A DNA stretch of 64,000 nucleotides from Otis tarda (taxonomy: Eukaryota; Chordata; Aves; Otidiformes; Otididae), in the NCBI GenBank assembly GCA_026413225.1, contig CM048557.1, positions 67,322,987 through 67,386,986 on the forward strand, given 5' to 3'. Below are positions 11,352 through 23,565 of this stretch, in pieces. Every line of letters starts with the position of its first letter. The first letter of the stretch is position 1. A program made the translations under genes and the position numbers. A model generated the notes under the pieces. The model searched no databases. It was not told the origin of the DNA and saw only the letters and a list, made by a program, of their open reading frames with translations.

Positions 11352-11615
11352 CTTTCATCCCACTCCCTTCCTCCTGGAATGTGTTACGAGCGGAAGGCTG
11401 ATCTTCTAAATGTTCACTCCCACCACTTCCCGAAGAGGCTACACTGCTTTGTGGAGACAGGGGGGCATGATCGGAAGGGATGCACTGGGGTCCTCTAGCT
11501 CGTAAGTCCTCATGAGACATCCATCCATGTCCTAGGGGTTGGTTTGGCACATTCATGGGTGGGGTAAGGGACACAGAGCGTTTCAAAGGGCTGTGGTGTG
11601 TCTGGCCTGAGAGAA
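11352..11615 (-). CDS. SAMD4A: SAMD4A linker exon, 264 nt, frame-neutral (candidate cassette exon)
   Basis: It encodes the Ser/Pro-rich linker between the N-terminal region and the SAM domain. It begins [18 protein letters not shown], continues through [16 protein letters not shown] and [19 protein letters not shown], and ends [10 protein letters not shown]. The KRSVS stretch looks like a basophilic-kinase or 14-3-3 type site (inference). The acceptor is a T-rich tract ending in ccag before 11615. The donor GTGAGT starts at 11351. The exon enters with two bases of a split codon and leaves with one, and its length is 88 codons, so skipping it keeps the frame. From memory, mammalian SAMD4A has an isoform lacking an in-frame exon of this size. 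A run of C residues in the transcript begins 24 nt past the donor. Linker identity with mammalian SAMD4A appears high, so the call is firm; cassette use in this species is inference. Confidence 0.97.
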
Positions 11616-14268
11616 CTGGAAAAAAAAAAATAAAAAAAAATATATATCAAAGAGGTTATTCTCCCCCTCACGGCCCGGGATGCAGCAGAGTTCCCCAGAA
11701 AAAAATTGAATGAAATCATAAAATGCATAGTGGTTGGCCACGGGGCCTCGCTGATGGCTTTGCGGCTACCCGAACCCTACCCTGAGCTCTGCGCTCTGCC
11801 TCCCGGGAAGCAAAGGGGACGGGAGTACCTGGAAGGAGATGGGGTTACAGGAGCTACGTCAGGTTGCTCAAGGGAAGGTGTTGCGCGGATTGCATCTCTA
11901 GGAAAAGAAAAATCTACCAGCTCTGAAGGTTTTCCCTACGCGGAGTCACGTACCGACAGCAAACGGGGCCACGCTGGGTGCTTGGCTGCTGCTTGCCAGC
12001 CCTGGAGCCTGGGCAGTCGTCTCCTCCCAGGGAAGGCACCGGTGCTACTGCGGATGGAACGGGAATTTTCAAGCGACTATGCTGAGGTCACGAAACTTGC
12101 CTCTGCTAAAATCATCCGGACCTCTATCTTTCTGGGAAAGGGATAAAAGTGCCCAGGATGGGAATGTCCTGACACAGACCCCAGGGAAGCTTCTCTGTCT
12201 CTCCCTTTGGGTTAGGGCTTGGCTTCCGCCCCAAAGCACGAGCGTTTATACATCAGCCTAACATCATCGTGGAGGTACTTATCTCCAGAAGTGTCTAAGC
12301 CTTGCTGAGCCCTACCGAGAGCTCGCACACGGCTGAGCTATGGTCAGGATTTGGAGCATCCCAGCTCAGCCACCCATCAGGGGCACTTCCAAACACACGC
12401 CTTTCAACCCCCCACAAACGCAAACACCCAAAGCAATGGTAAAAACACATCCAGGACAAAGAGGTGAGGCTGAGCGCCCACAAAAAATTATCTTTGGAAA
12501 GCTCTGGATTTATTTTTACATGTGCTTGTACTTCCTGGCTGAAGTTTTAATACTAGCAAGTTCAATTTGGTTTTACCAAGTAACTTCAACATCACCAGGA
12601 AAAGAGCGAGGCACCAGCTCCTGCGATGTGGAGTTATCCCTCGAGAAAGACTTTGCAGAGAATGGGTATCTGCTTGCCTTTCAGTCAAGTTCACAAGCAT
12701 GTCTTACGTAGGCAAAAGTATTAAAAAATCCCAAACCATAGATTTTCTGACACTTTTTGGTAGAAGTATTGCAACTTGAATAGATTTTTAAATACAATTT
12801 TGACTGAACGGTCTTCACTTTTCACTGTTCTTCCATACTGCCTCAGCCATTTTTAGTTATCTTTTCCTCGGGTCTGCTGGTCAGCAGGTGTAATAGATGA
12901 TATTTAGAGGAAAAGATGGATATGGATGAACTATCTTTCTTTCCTGTAACGAAAAATATATGAAAATATTGGCCTATTGGCTTAAACGTCAAATTCCATC
13001 ATTCACAAAGTCACTGAACTGCTGGTTAAACCACAAATGCAGTGAACGCATTTTGACGTACAGATTTAGGATATAAAACACTTGTTTAATGTTTTACTGC
13101 AGTTACTCTCAATTAAATTATTTGGACTACATGAGGGCTGTTTCCTGATAACTGAGACAAAAAAAAAAAAAAAAATCTCTGGATCTAGCTGTCGCTCAGC
13201 CAAGCCATGTTGCATCACCCACTGGGATAACTGGGACAAGCTCTGGATCCAGCCCTACGGGAAGAGCTTTTCTGGTTTGTATCAAACCCACATCGCTGCT
13301 GGTATTTTCAACGTGCCCCCGGGTACAGATGTGGGATTCACATGGTGATGGCTAACAAAACATCTTGCAACAAGATGGTTAAGCGGGACTGCTAACAAGG
13401 ACTCGTGTCTAGAGACGAGAGCAAATTCTGCAGAAAGACAGCAATTTCTCAAAATTAGCAGCTGTAAGCTTCATCACGGGGCAGATGAAGTGAAAAGCTG
13501 ATTTTCTGCTTCAGGGAAATCCAAGGGCAGAGGGGTTAAAACGACCTTTCAGCCTGTATGAAAGTGAAGCAAAAACTTTTCAATTTTTCTTTCAAAAATC
13601 AGATTTCTTAGTGCTGTACAAAACCTGGGGGAAATTCATCATTCTCACTGCTCTTCCTCCTAAAGCACCAGAGCTCCCTAACCCCCTTTTTCCACTGTTA
13701 GGGGCTCAGCAAAACCACTCACAGCTCCTCCATGTGTTCTTTCCTAAGATAAACGGGTCGTGGTGGAAAAGCCCCAGCCAGGTATACCACGCTGGAAAAG
13801 TTAAGCCAGGTTTAATTCCCAGCTCAAGCCTAAGGGAAAACTCACCATCAAAGCCATCTCTGCTGATCAGAAGTGGAATGAAAATGAGGAGGTAGCAGGG
13901 TTATAAAAGGAGGGGAGAGAAAAACACCAGAGCTCGTTTGCATTTATTAAGCACCTGTAAAAAGCAGCTGGTGCCACATACGGCTGATGGATGAGGCCAA
14001 AAACCTGCAGATTTTTGCAATGGCTAAACTGCTCCTGTTTCTGAAGGAGTTTTCTTCCACCAGCACGTAACACCAACACCGTGTTGCCCAGGGAAGTAAG
14101 AGGATGGCTTACGGTGAAGAACTTGTTCCCTTCCCATTAAGTAACAACAGAAACACCTTTCAGAAGTCCCCTGGCAGAAAAGGATGTCAATGAGGACCTG
14201 GGATTGTTTTCAGAGCGCTGGTATGTGTCCTAAAGCTGTGATGCAACCTGATGGGGAAATGGATTTAA

Positions 14269-14617
14269 GAATCGTAGAATCACAGAATGGTTTGGATTGG
14301 AAGGGACCTTTCAAGCCCATCCAGTCCAATCCCCCTGCAAGGAGCAGGGACATCTCCAACCAGATCAGGTTGCTCAGAGCCCCGGCCAACCTGGCCTGGA
14401 ATGTTTCCAGGGATGGGGCATCCACCACCTCTCTGGGCAACCTGGGACAGTGTTCCACCACCCTCAGTGTAAAAAATTTCTTCTTTATATCTAATCTAAA
14501 TCTACCTCCCTCTATTTTAAAACCATTATCCCTCGTCCTGTCACACCAGGCCCTGCTGAACAGCCTCTCCCCATCTTTCCTGCAGCCCCCTTTAGGTACT
14601 GGAAGAAGGTCCTGACC
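14269..14617 (-). mobile_element. CR1 LINE 3'-end fragment
   Basis: It opens on the plus strand with two octamer units (AATCGTAG, AATCACAG) and AATGGTTTGGATTGGAAGGG, the reverse complement of a CR1 3' end. It runs on through the segment ending in CCCCTTTAGGTACTGGAAGA, a standard CR1 3'-UTR region. It is 5'-truncated, about 350 bp, in the same orientation as SAMD4A. Its octamer tail is better preserved than that of the copy at 6.3 kb. Confidence 0.95.
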
Positions 14618-15660
14618 AAGCTATTTCAGCTCTTGGCTTTGCAATTGGGGCTGCAAAAGCAGCAACACAACGGGGCTCTGTAGATGTTACATCACCCTCC
14701 CAAGAGAAAAAAAATATTTAGCATTTAAAAAAAAAATATGGTAAAAAACTAATAAATCAGTTGAAATGCATCACTGCAGCAGCCAGAGCCCCTCCTGTGC
14801 CTGCTGCCCCAGCCATGGTCTCACCCTCCGAGGGGGAGAAGCCACTCCAAACTTGTAGGAAAAAGTCTGGTTTAGGAAATATTTGTGTTCTGTGGGTGAA
14901 CAGAGATGCAGGGGAATGGGCAAGGAGGACAGGAGCTCATTGCCCCCTTTCAGGAGGCGGAGGGCTGCTCCGTTAGCGCTCCCTTGTACAGGGCGTGAGG
15001 CAGCTGGTACCCTGTGGTGTTTAAGCCACCCCACCAGAATCTTGCAAACAAGGTTATTTTTGTCTTAAATCCAGCCCAGATTCCTTTCTAAGCAGCAATC
15101 CTTGCAAACAGCTGCTCTTCCATCTTAATTCTTAATTTTATGTCCCGCAATTAGAAGCTGGTGTCGGCTGGAGGAGAAATAATGAACTCCGCAGGATGGC
15201 CAGGAACAATCAGAAATTATCCAGTGCAACCTATAAAAATTAGTTCCACTTCTTTCCCTGAGATAACACAACGCCGGAGTCCAACAGACCACGTTTTGCT
15301 AAACCACAAGCATTTTTACTCAACTATGAGTCAATTCACACAACGTCACGAGACGCGGTAGGGACAACTCCTCTGCAAAGGATGCTACAAGCGGAGAAAG
15401 TCACCAGCTCTCTGAAACCCCCCCAGCTGCTCTTGGTACCAGATATAGATTATTTAACTGCTCTTAGCAGTGGCTTAACTTTAGGCTCAGCTTAAGCCTT
15501 TCTGGCTGTAACAGACGGCAGTGAGCAATACAGTTTTTCGCAAGCCCTCTTATCATTTTCCATCAGCGCTCAGGCTTAAAAATGCTGCGAACCCTGGGCT
15601 AGCGCCTGCCTGGCACGCACACATCTCTCCCTCTTTTAATTTGCAACCCTCAGAAAGAGG

Positions 15661-15697
15661 ATTAATAAATATGTGTTATTTATTAATAAATATGTGT
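15661..15697. repeat. Short tandem duplication, 21-bp spacing
   Basis: ATTAATAAATATGTGT occurs at 15661-15676 and again at 15682-15697. Confidence 0.85.
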
Positions 15698-17499
15698 ATT
15701 TGTTAAGGCTGCTGCTTGTGTTCATGTCCTCAGTTTCTTGAAACAGAGGATGTAGCTAATGATTTTCAAAGTGTCAGCCTGGTGTTGATCCTTCCCCGCT
15801 TTTGAGAATCCCGCGTGGTTTTTGGATGGTCCAAGGTGAATTTGGGGCTGCTGATGGCCAAGCTGGGACTTCCCATCAGGATAAGTCACTTATTCGGTCT
15901 CTTGATAAAATAAATGGTCCACATGTGCTTTAAATTCAGCAGAAGAAAACCAAGGGTGAGTTTATAACCTTATGCTCAAGCATCTTTTTTTTTTTTTAAA
16001 TTACAAAAATGTTAAGATTTAATTTAAAAAGGAAATCTAATATATTCTTCTGGGGTAAGATAAGCTCCCAGGAGGTGGCCAGAGGCACGCCTGCCTTTCT
16101 GAGTGCCGCAGCGGTGCGCGCCGGACGAACAAAGAGAGGAAACCACTGCTCCAAAGTGCAAGCCACGCTGGCACACGGATCCCCTACAACTCGTAAGCGT
16201 GTCCCACTTCTGGTTTTGAAGTGTTTTCCTGCCTGCCACAGGCCCATGTAGGCCGTGCAAGAGCCAGCCGCTCCCCAGGAACACACCACCCAGGCATCCG
16301 ATGGGACGGGGTCCAGCACAGATCACGGTCCTCCCCACGACAAGCAGGCTGGTATCGGCTCTTCGCTCCGCCGTCGCGGCTCTGAACAACCGCAGGGGCT
16401 GTGCCCAGCCCACGTCAGACCGTGTTTCCTTGCAAGAAAGCTCCTCATGGCCTCCAGACCTGGATCAGCTGCAAGCCGGCGGTCACTGCTAAATACAACA
16501 CCTTTGAGATGAGCTTGGGTGTTTCGCATCTTAGGGAAAAATGTGATAAAGAACCTGGAGCCAACAGCGCTGAGATGTATGAGGTGTTGCTGAGTGCTCT
16601 CAGGCTTCAAACAAAGCTTGGCTTAATATTTCCAGGGGAAAAAAAAAAAATTAAGAGGATGGAGAAGGAGTGAAGGTGGTAAGGCAACCGTCCTGGCGTG
16701 CAGGGCCCCCCGTCGCAGGAGGCGGCTGCAGAGCACACTGCCGCAGGGACAGAGCAACAAGGAGCATCCCTGCGGGACCATCACCGCCCCGGGCAAAACC
16801 GGCTTTGTCACAGACCAAACGCTGGCTGGGCTGGCAGGCACAGCAACGTCCTTAGAGGAGCTCCGAAGCTGCAAGTGCTTTCCCTGTGAAGCCCTGGGTT
16901 TCTTTTTTTTTTTTTTCCCCCGCCTCTCTTCCTTTCTGAAGTGGTGTTGCCTATTTTGGTAGGCAAGGGCTAATTTCAAGAGGGTTTTTGTTCGCTGAAG
17001 CCCATGTGGAACAGAGTCAGACGTTTGTGTTGTGGTTTCTCAGGGTTTCGGGCCAATTTTTCAGCCTGAGAAGGAAAAAGCCACCCATTCCTGTAATTAT
17101 AGCTGAGGAATTGGGCTTTGCAGGCAGACCTTCCTCCAAGCGGCGTGTGACGGCTGACAAGCTTTCCCGCTGCCCCAGCGCGCCCTTCACTAAACCTGGC
17201 TTCACGTGCTGCAGAAGTCCTTCAGAAGATGCACATGGGCAGATTACCATTCTGAATAAAGTCCTCCCCATGGCTGGAGAAAGGCAAAAGTGCTGCAAGG
17301 GCCATGCTGAACTTTTTGGGAGATGGTTGTTTTTTGGTTTTAGTCTAAAATCGGCACTTTGTGGCTGCAAAGCTGGTTACGGTGCATCCTCAGGCAGTGT
17401 CTGGTCACACACAGTTCCTTTTCTGGTCTGTACGTACCCAGAGCAGCAGCTTGACCCCAATTTGCTATAGGAAGTGAGGATGTTTTTAATTCTGTTCTC

Positions 17500-17730
17500 T
17501 TGTGCAGCCCAGAGGCAACCCCACGGAGCGGGAACACCGAGCGGCTCCTGTGATCCTCCTCACGAAGCAACCGCCAAGTTCAGCTCAGTCCTCTCCTCCG
17601 CGTCCTCCTTGCTACCCCGCTCACGAAGCCTCCTCTCCGGCAGGATGGCTCCCCCGCGCTGGCAGACCGACGGCTCGCGGCTTTTCCAGCGTTTCCGTGC
17701 CGAGGACCCTTGGAAAGAGCCGCCGGTGGG
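17500..17730. promoter_or_regulatory. CpG-rich stretch in the 19-kb intron
   Basis: Roughly 23 CpG dinucleotides in 230 bp, next to a long T tract at 17879-17910. A 231-codon open frame crosses it but ends in the homopolymer and has no recognisable domain. It is either a GC-rich intron segment or an unmethylated islet. Confidence 0.3.
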
Positions 17731-20700
17731 TCACGCTGCCCAGCTGGCACCCAGCCTCCTTCCTGGGCACCTCATTCACCCGCTCCCCACAGGCAGCTCC
17801 AGCATGGCTGAAGCAGAACCTGATGGAACATTTTTGGGCTCAGCATCCCCTAACCCTTGGAGCCTTTTCTTTGTGGCCCTTTTTTTTTTTTTTTCCTTTT
17901 TTTTTCCCCTCCCTGGGTTTTGTGGCTGTGACTTAACTGTGTTCGGAGGGTGCCGGATAACTACGTCTGTGCTCCTGAATCGGGTGCTGATACAAGCATG
18001 GGGGGTGAAGCCAAGGGTCCTAAATGCAAGAAGCCACCGGGCAGTTGTGTGTATTAGGAAAAAAAAAAAAAGATGTAAGCAGAGTGCTGCCTCAAGCAGA
18101 AAATTTAGGAAAAAGCACAGACGGCAAAAAAGCCTGTCAAGCAAACTTTTTAAAAAAATGACGTTTTGAAACACAGTTTCCTGTTCAAGAAACTGGACAG
18201 AGAAACAATAACCCGTTTGTTGCTGCTCTCTCCAAGCAGCACATGCGAGGCCCCATCCAGGCTCAGCCGGGACAGGGGATGTTTCTGCTGACCACAGAGT
18301 TTTGCAAGCCCCCGCTCGGCATGAGCACGCGTGGATCCGCTGTCCGGCTCCGGCAGGAATTGCTGTTATCGCTATTTACACATTTGTGGGGCAGCAGGAG
18401 CGGGGCTGCATCTAAAGAGGTGTAAACGTGGCTCTCGGTGGCTTCAGCGATCCAACGGGATGCGTTTCCGGAAGGAAGCCCCGCTCGTCTCGCCGAGGAG
18501 CAGGAGCTCGGGGGCTGCTTCAAGGTCCTTGCATGGGGCTTCCCACCAGAGCGTCCGGCAAGGTGGGAGCAAGACAGACCAGGCGTGAATCCCGACCGTG
18601 ATTTAACTCACAGACAGAAGGACGCAGGAAACGGCGGCGGTGAGAGGTGGGAATGGGTGTTGGGGACGGAGGATTAGAGGCACGTTGCAAGAAGGTGCTG
18701 CCCTAAACCACGCTGCTCTCTGGGTAAACGCAACGCCCCGATCTCCAGGCCAGTAAATGTGGTTTCTCTCATACATTTACACACAAACCGCAGAAAAAAC
18801 AATGTTTGCCCCTGGGGAATCCCAGTCCGTTAATAACGACGCTGCTCTGCTGAACCAAGCCTCCGTAATTAGCCCAGAATATACTGATTTTTTTGCTATG
18901 GGCTCCTGGGGGAAATTCCTCCCCTGCTTGCAGATCAAGCCAGATAAACCACTCTAGGATGCAGAAACTCTCCTTCCTACGGTTCTTTCCCACCCACAGA
19001 TGACCAAGAGCATCAGCTCCACTGAGGCAGCATCCCCACTGCCTCCCCCAGCCACTAATAAAATCCCTGGTCTGAGGAGCATCTGCCTGCTGAGACTGCT
19101 GACAGCATCAGCTTCTACCACGTTATCCTTCAGATGAAGAAACCCCTCTATCAGTTACAATTATTTCTGGAGACCAAGCTGGAAGACGTACACCCTTTAC
19201 AGAGCAACATCCAACCTGTGGGAAACGCGGAGTAAGAAAAGAAGGGTCTCAAGCCAGTCCACTGGAAGGGCTGAGGCTGAAACCTCTGGAATTACCCCAA
19301 GAAACCGGGATCCAATAATCCCTGAAGAGTCATTAAAAATCTGTGGAGTGAGTGCAGGCAGACAGTGTGCCTTTAGAAGTAACAAAACACAGGAGGACAA
19401 CGCGCGTCTCATACGATGTACATCCCACAATCGTCACCCCACCATCACCAGGGAAATGTCACCCAGAAAGAAACAGGACTTTGCTGCAGCACTGTAGCCT
19501 TTTCTATCCTCACCGACTTATTTGGGATTTTCTATTCCCTTGTCTCATTTTACCCACATTCCCTCATTCAAAAAAAAGCCATTTAGCCCTCCTTTCTGGT
19601 AGGCACCATGGCCCGGATATCGCAAAACAGATTCCTCTGCAGTTCAGCCTTATCGGCTTCCTCCGACCTCCAACCCTCGCGTGCCTCGTCCTGAGCTCCC
19701 TCCCTCCGGACTGGTGATGTCTTATTCCTTCTCCTACACCTTCTCCTTCTTCCAAGAGCATAAAACCTTACCAGCTCCAGGAGGGAAAAAAAGCCTCTTG
19801 GGTCTCCAAGGGGTAAACGCAGTATCCAGTTCCCCGCATGAGAAGATGCAGAAGATGCTGGGTGGTTTCTGCCCAGCACGGACACCTCCCAGCTCTCCGT
19901 ATTTCCCCAGACACTGAGCTCTGCAGTGCTCCCCAGAAGTCTCCAGTAGCAATGGGATAGCTATGGCTGCTATCATAAACCATGGATTAATTCTTTCCCA
20001 CTATTGCTCCAAATTAACTCAGCTCAGCTTCCCACCTCCTCTACAAACGGAGAGCTGACGCATCCTAAAAATCTGCCCTCCTCATCCTCCCAAACATTCC
20101 TGATTGCTCAGATATTGCCTTGCGTTCCAGTTATGACACAGATCTCTGAGCTGGCTACCACGAGACCAGATTGCTCAGCAAACCAGAGGAGGACGTCTAT
20201 GGTTACAAGAAAACATCGAATGCGGAGCAACCAGCTTCGAATAAAATTGCGTAACGAATGGGAACAGCAAGCTTGAGGGGAAAATAAAATTTAAAAAAAA
20301 AAAAAAAAAATCAGATTCAAGGCTGCCAAAACCGAGCCATTGATTACAGCGCATTTGATCCATTTGCATGCAGAGAGCTTTGCTTTGGAGCTGAGATGGA
20401 AACAGAGTCTTAATATAGCTGGGGAGAAAATATCCTTCTTGCACTCTCCTAACTGCACTTTGATAGGAAGCAGCCACAGAGCAGATGGTGCCTATATATA
20501 ATCACCAGACCTATTATCCCAGCCTCTTTTAGTAATTTGAAGGATGTGATAACCACAAGGAGAGCGGCAAATATTCCCCCATCCCTCCCTCCCTTCCCTC
20601 TGCTAAGAAAAATATCAAAAAGGAAAAAAAAAAAAAAAAAGAAGAGGAAGCTATAATTATGGTAACGATTAAAAGAATTTCCAAATGAAGTAAATAACTA

Positions 20701-22858
20701 TTTTGTGTGCTGCTCCTTTAAACCAGAAGTCAAAAGTTAATTAAATAGCAGCGTGTTACTGAGTCAGGAGAAGACAGCAAGATCCTGTGCAGTTGGGAAG
20801 GAGACTGGAGTCGCTTCGGATGAATCCAAACCCCGGCACTCCCTTCCCTCCCCGCTGTCCTCCCGCCATTTCTCCGCAGCTGCTGTTGGACGGCGGGGGG
20901 AAGGAGAGCTCATCCCTCTTCATTTCTTTACTTGCCAGAGCCCAGAGCCGCACGGTTTCAAAGGACGAGCCGACGGAACGGCGCTTCCCCTCCAGGGTTT
21001 CTCGCCCCATGGGGATGCTCAGGAAAACATCAGGAAACTAGCGTTTTACGAGTGCGGTGTTGGAGGGCTGGTGTGCAGGAGCAAAAAGGGGTTTAGAGGG
21101 GTTTGCGTGCCCCTGCCGGCATGGACCCTTCCTCCCCTTCTGCTGGGCACCCCAAAAGGGCCTGCTGGCAACTAGGAGCCAAGGGGCGAGCTGGTGAGAG
21201 CAATCCCCAGCTGTCCGCAGCTTGGAGGCATTACTCAGGCGTTCCACGGCCGTTAGTTAATAGTGGAGGTGCATCCCTGGGTACCCGACTCCCAGCCAGA
21301 ACCCCTGGCCCCACGCTGATGGTGGCTCCGGCGGTGATGCACACTGCAGACGGGGACCTGCAGGTGCTGACGGGGCGACAGGAAAGGCAACGCTTCCCTC
21401 GGGAGAGCAACGAGCTCCTATGGGATGAGTAAGCACAGCTTACCGTTGTCTGTGCCGGTATCCGCCAGGCACCAGGGCTGCTGGTAAAATACACCGGGGT
21501 CTAGGAGGGTCCATCCATCAACAAAAGATCCCGGTCAACCAACATGGAGACTGCTGAGGGGTCTGGGAGAATTACTGGGGATGTCTGACTTTGCTCCACA
21601 GCTCGGGGAGCATCAATCGGCCACGCTGGCAGCTTCTGCACCGCTTCCAGGTTAGACGCGTGATTCATCGGCGACAGGAATCCCACGGACCGTAGGATAA
21701 CCCACAAGACCATCGCTGCTGCTTATTCGTGCCCCTCCCTGAGACACCTGGACTGCTGTATGGAAACCGGAGGCAGCATCGGAGCTGCAAGCTTCAAGCT
21801 CCCCCCACCCCGAATTGCAGGTCAAGGATGGTATCCTATCCCCCAGCACCAACGGATGAGCGACGAGCTAACGGCCGTGCAAAACCAGAGCACGCTTACG
21901 GCTGGTGACTGCACCAGGATTTCACAAGCCGAGAGGGTGGGAGCATCCCCGGGTGCTGCTGGAATAGAGGGTCCCAAATTAGGTGGCCTCATTCCAGGCA
22001 GAAAGCTGTGGAGCCATCGCCCTGCAAGTAGGGTACGTGAATTTGGTAGCGGTGCCCTGTAAAGGAGATGTGTGGGTACACGCAAGGATCAAACCTAGCA
22101 TACACCAGGTTTGGAGGAAGCAACGGTGCCAGACGATGCATGTGTGACACGTCCTCTTCGGGGACAGACACGCGTCACCCGCTGGCACCCAGTGCTCCCT
22201 CTCCTCTTCACCGGCCACGCAGACCAACCACCACCCCCTTGCTTCGGTAACGAGTTTGCTAGGGCTCTGGCAGGCCAGGTTACACGGATTATTTAAACGC
22301 CTAGAAGCACTGTTTGGTGTCACAAGGGCTGGTTTACGAGCACCCGCGCAGGTCCGTACCTACCAGCAGCCAAAAGCAACCGGTGATGTCCACGTATCCT
22401 TAAGTGCCACCCACGGTATCATCTGGTGCAAGCCACCGCTGAGCCCAGCCTCGAGGTCCCCTCTTCTCTTTCCTTTTGGGAACGCAGGAGGAGCCCTCCG
22501 CCTTTCGGTGACATCTCTGCCGCTGAGCATCACGCCTGACGAGGGGCTGAGTGCAGGCAGGACCACGAGATCCAGCCCGTCGCCCGTGTGAAAACCCACT
22601 CGCTGCAGCGCACCCGTGGGAAACGCGTTCGCTCCCCCGCCTACTCCCTCTGCTTGGCAAGCAGGTATCCGTCACTCGCTCCACACCCTGCCTACAGCAG
22701 GACGGGCACGCAGCCCAGAAGCGCTGCCTGCTGTAGGCTGCACATATGCCCCCCGTCATCACTTGCTCCCGCGCGAGAGCACAGCGGGCACGGCAGGGAG
22801 GACCTCATCCCTGTCTCTGTGCTGTCTGATGCCTGGGGTAACACCAGCTCTGCTTTGC

Positions 22859-23565
22859 TAACTGCATTCCCCCCAAAGCCAACCGCATCCCCCCAGATCC
22901 AACTGCATCCCCCCAGATCCAACTGCATCCACCCATATCCAACTGCATCCACCCATATCCAACCGCATCCACCCAGATCCAACCGCATCCCCCTAAAGTG
23001 AACTGCATCCCCCTCAAAGCCAACTGCATCCCCCCAAAGCCAACCGCATCCCCCTAAAGTGAACTGCATCCCCCCAAAGCCAACTTCATCCCCCCAAAGC
23101 CAACCGCATCCCCCTAAAGTGAACTGCATCCCCCCAAAGCCAACTGCATCCCCCCAAAGCCAACCGCATCCCCCCAGAGCCAACTGCATCCCCCAGATCC
23201 AACTGCATCCACCCAGATCCAACCGCATCCCCCTAAAGCGAACTGCATCCCCCCAAAGCCAATCGCATCCCCCAGATCCAACTGCATCCACCCAGAGCCA
23301 ACCGCATCCCCCCAAAGCCAACCGCATCCCCCTAAAGCGAACTGCATCCCCCCAAAGCCAGCCGCATCCACCCAGATCCAACTGCATCCACCCAGAGCCA
23401 ACTGTATCCCCCCAAAGCCAACCGCATCCCCCCCAGAGCCAACTGCATCCCCCAGAGCCAACCGCATCCCCCCAAAGCCAACCGCATCCCCCCCCAGAGC
23501 CAACCGCATCCCCCCAAAGCCAACCGCATCCCCCCCTAGAGCCAACTGCATCCCCCCAAAGCCAA
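22859..23565. repeat. 20-bp minisatellite, about 35 copies, C-rich on plus and G-rich on the SAMD4A sense strand
   Basis: The monomers are AAAGCCAACYGCATCCCCCC and AGATCCAACTGCATCCACCC, with 19-21 bp variants. Between about 22984 and 23164 three consecutive 60-61-bp trimers repeat (TAAAGTGAACTG, then two AAAGCCAAC monomers), showing higher-order organisation. On the minus strand, which is the sense strand of SAMD4A, each monomer carries a run of five or six G. The array creates long open frames on both strands, which are artefacts of the repeat. It sits in the middle of the intron before the 264-nt exon. Confidence 0.97.

Noticed and set aside
14184..14615. 143-codon frame on the plus strand; a similar one at 6358-6801
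   Set aside because: Both are translations of the antisense of CR1 fragments.
17474..18169. 231-codon open frame on the plus strand across a T homopolymer
   Set aside because: Phe run comes from the T tract, and the rest reflects CpG-rich DNA. No domain.
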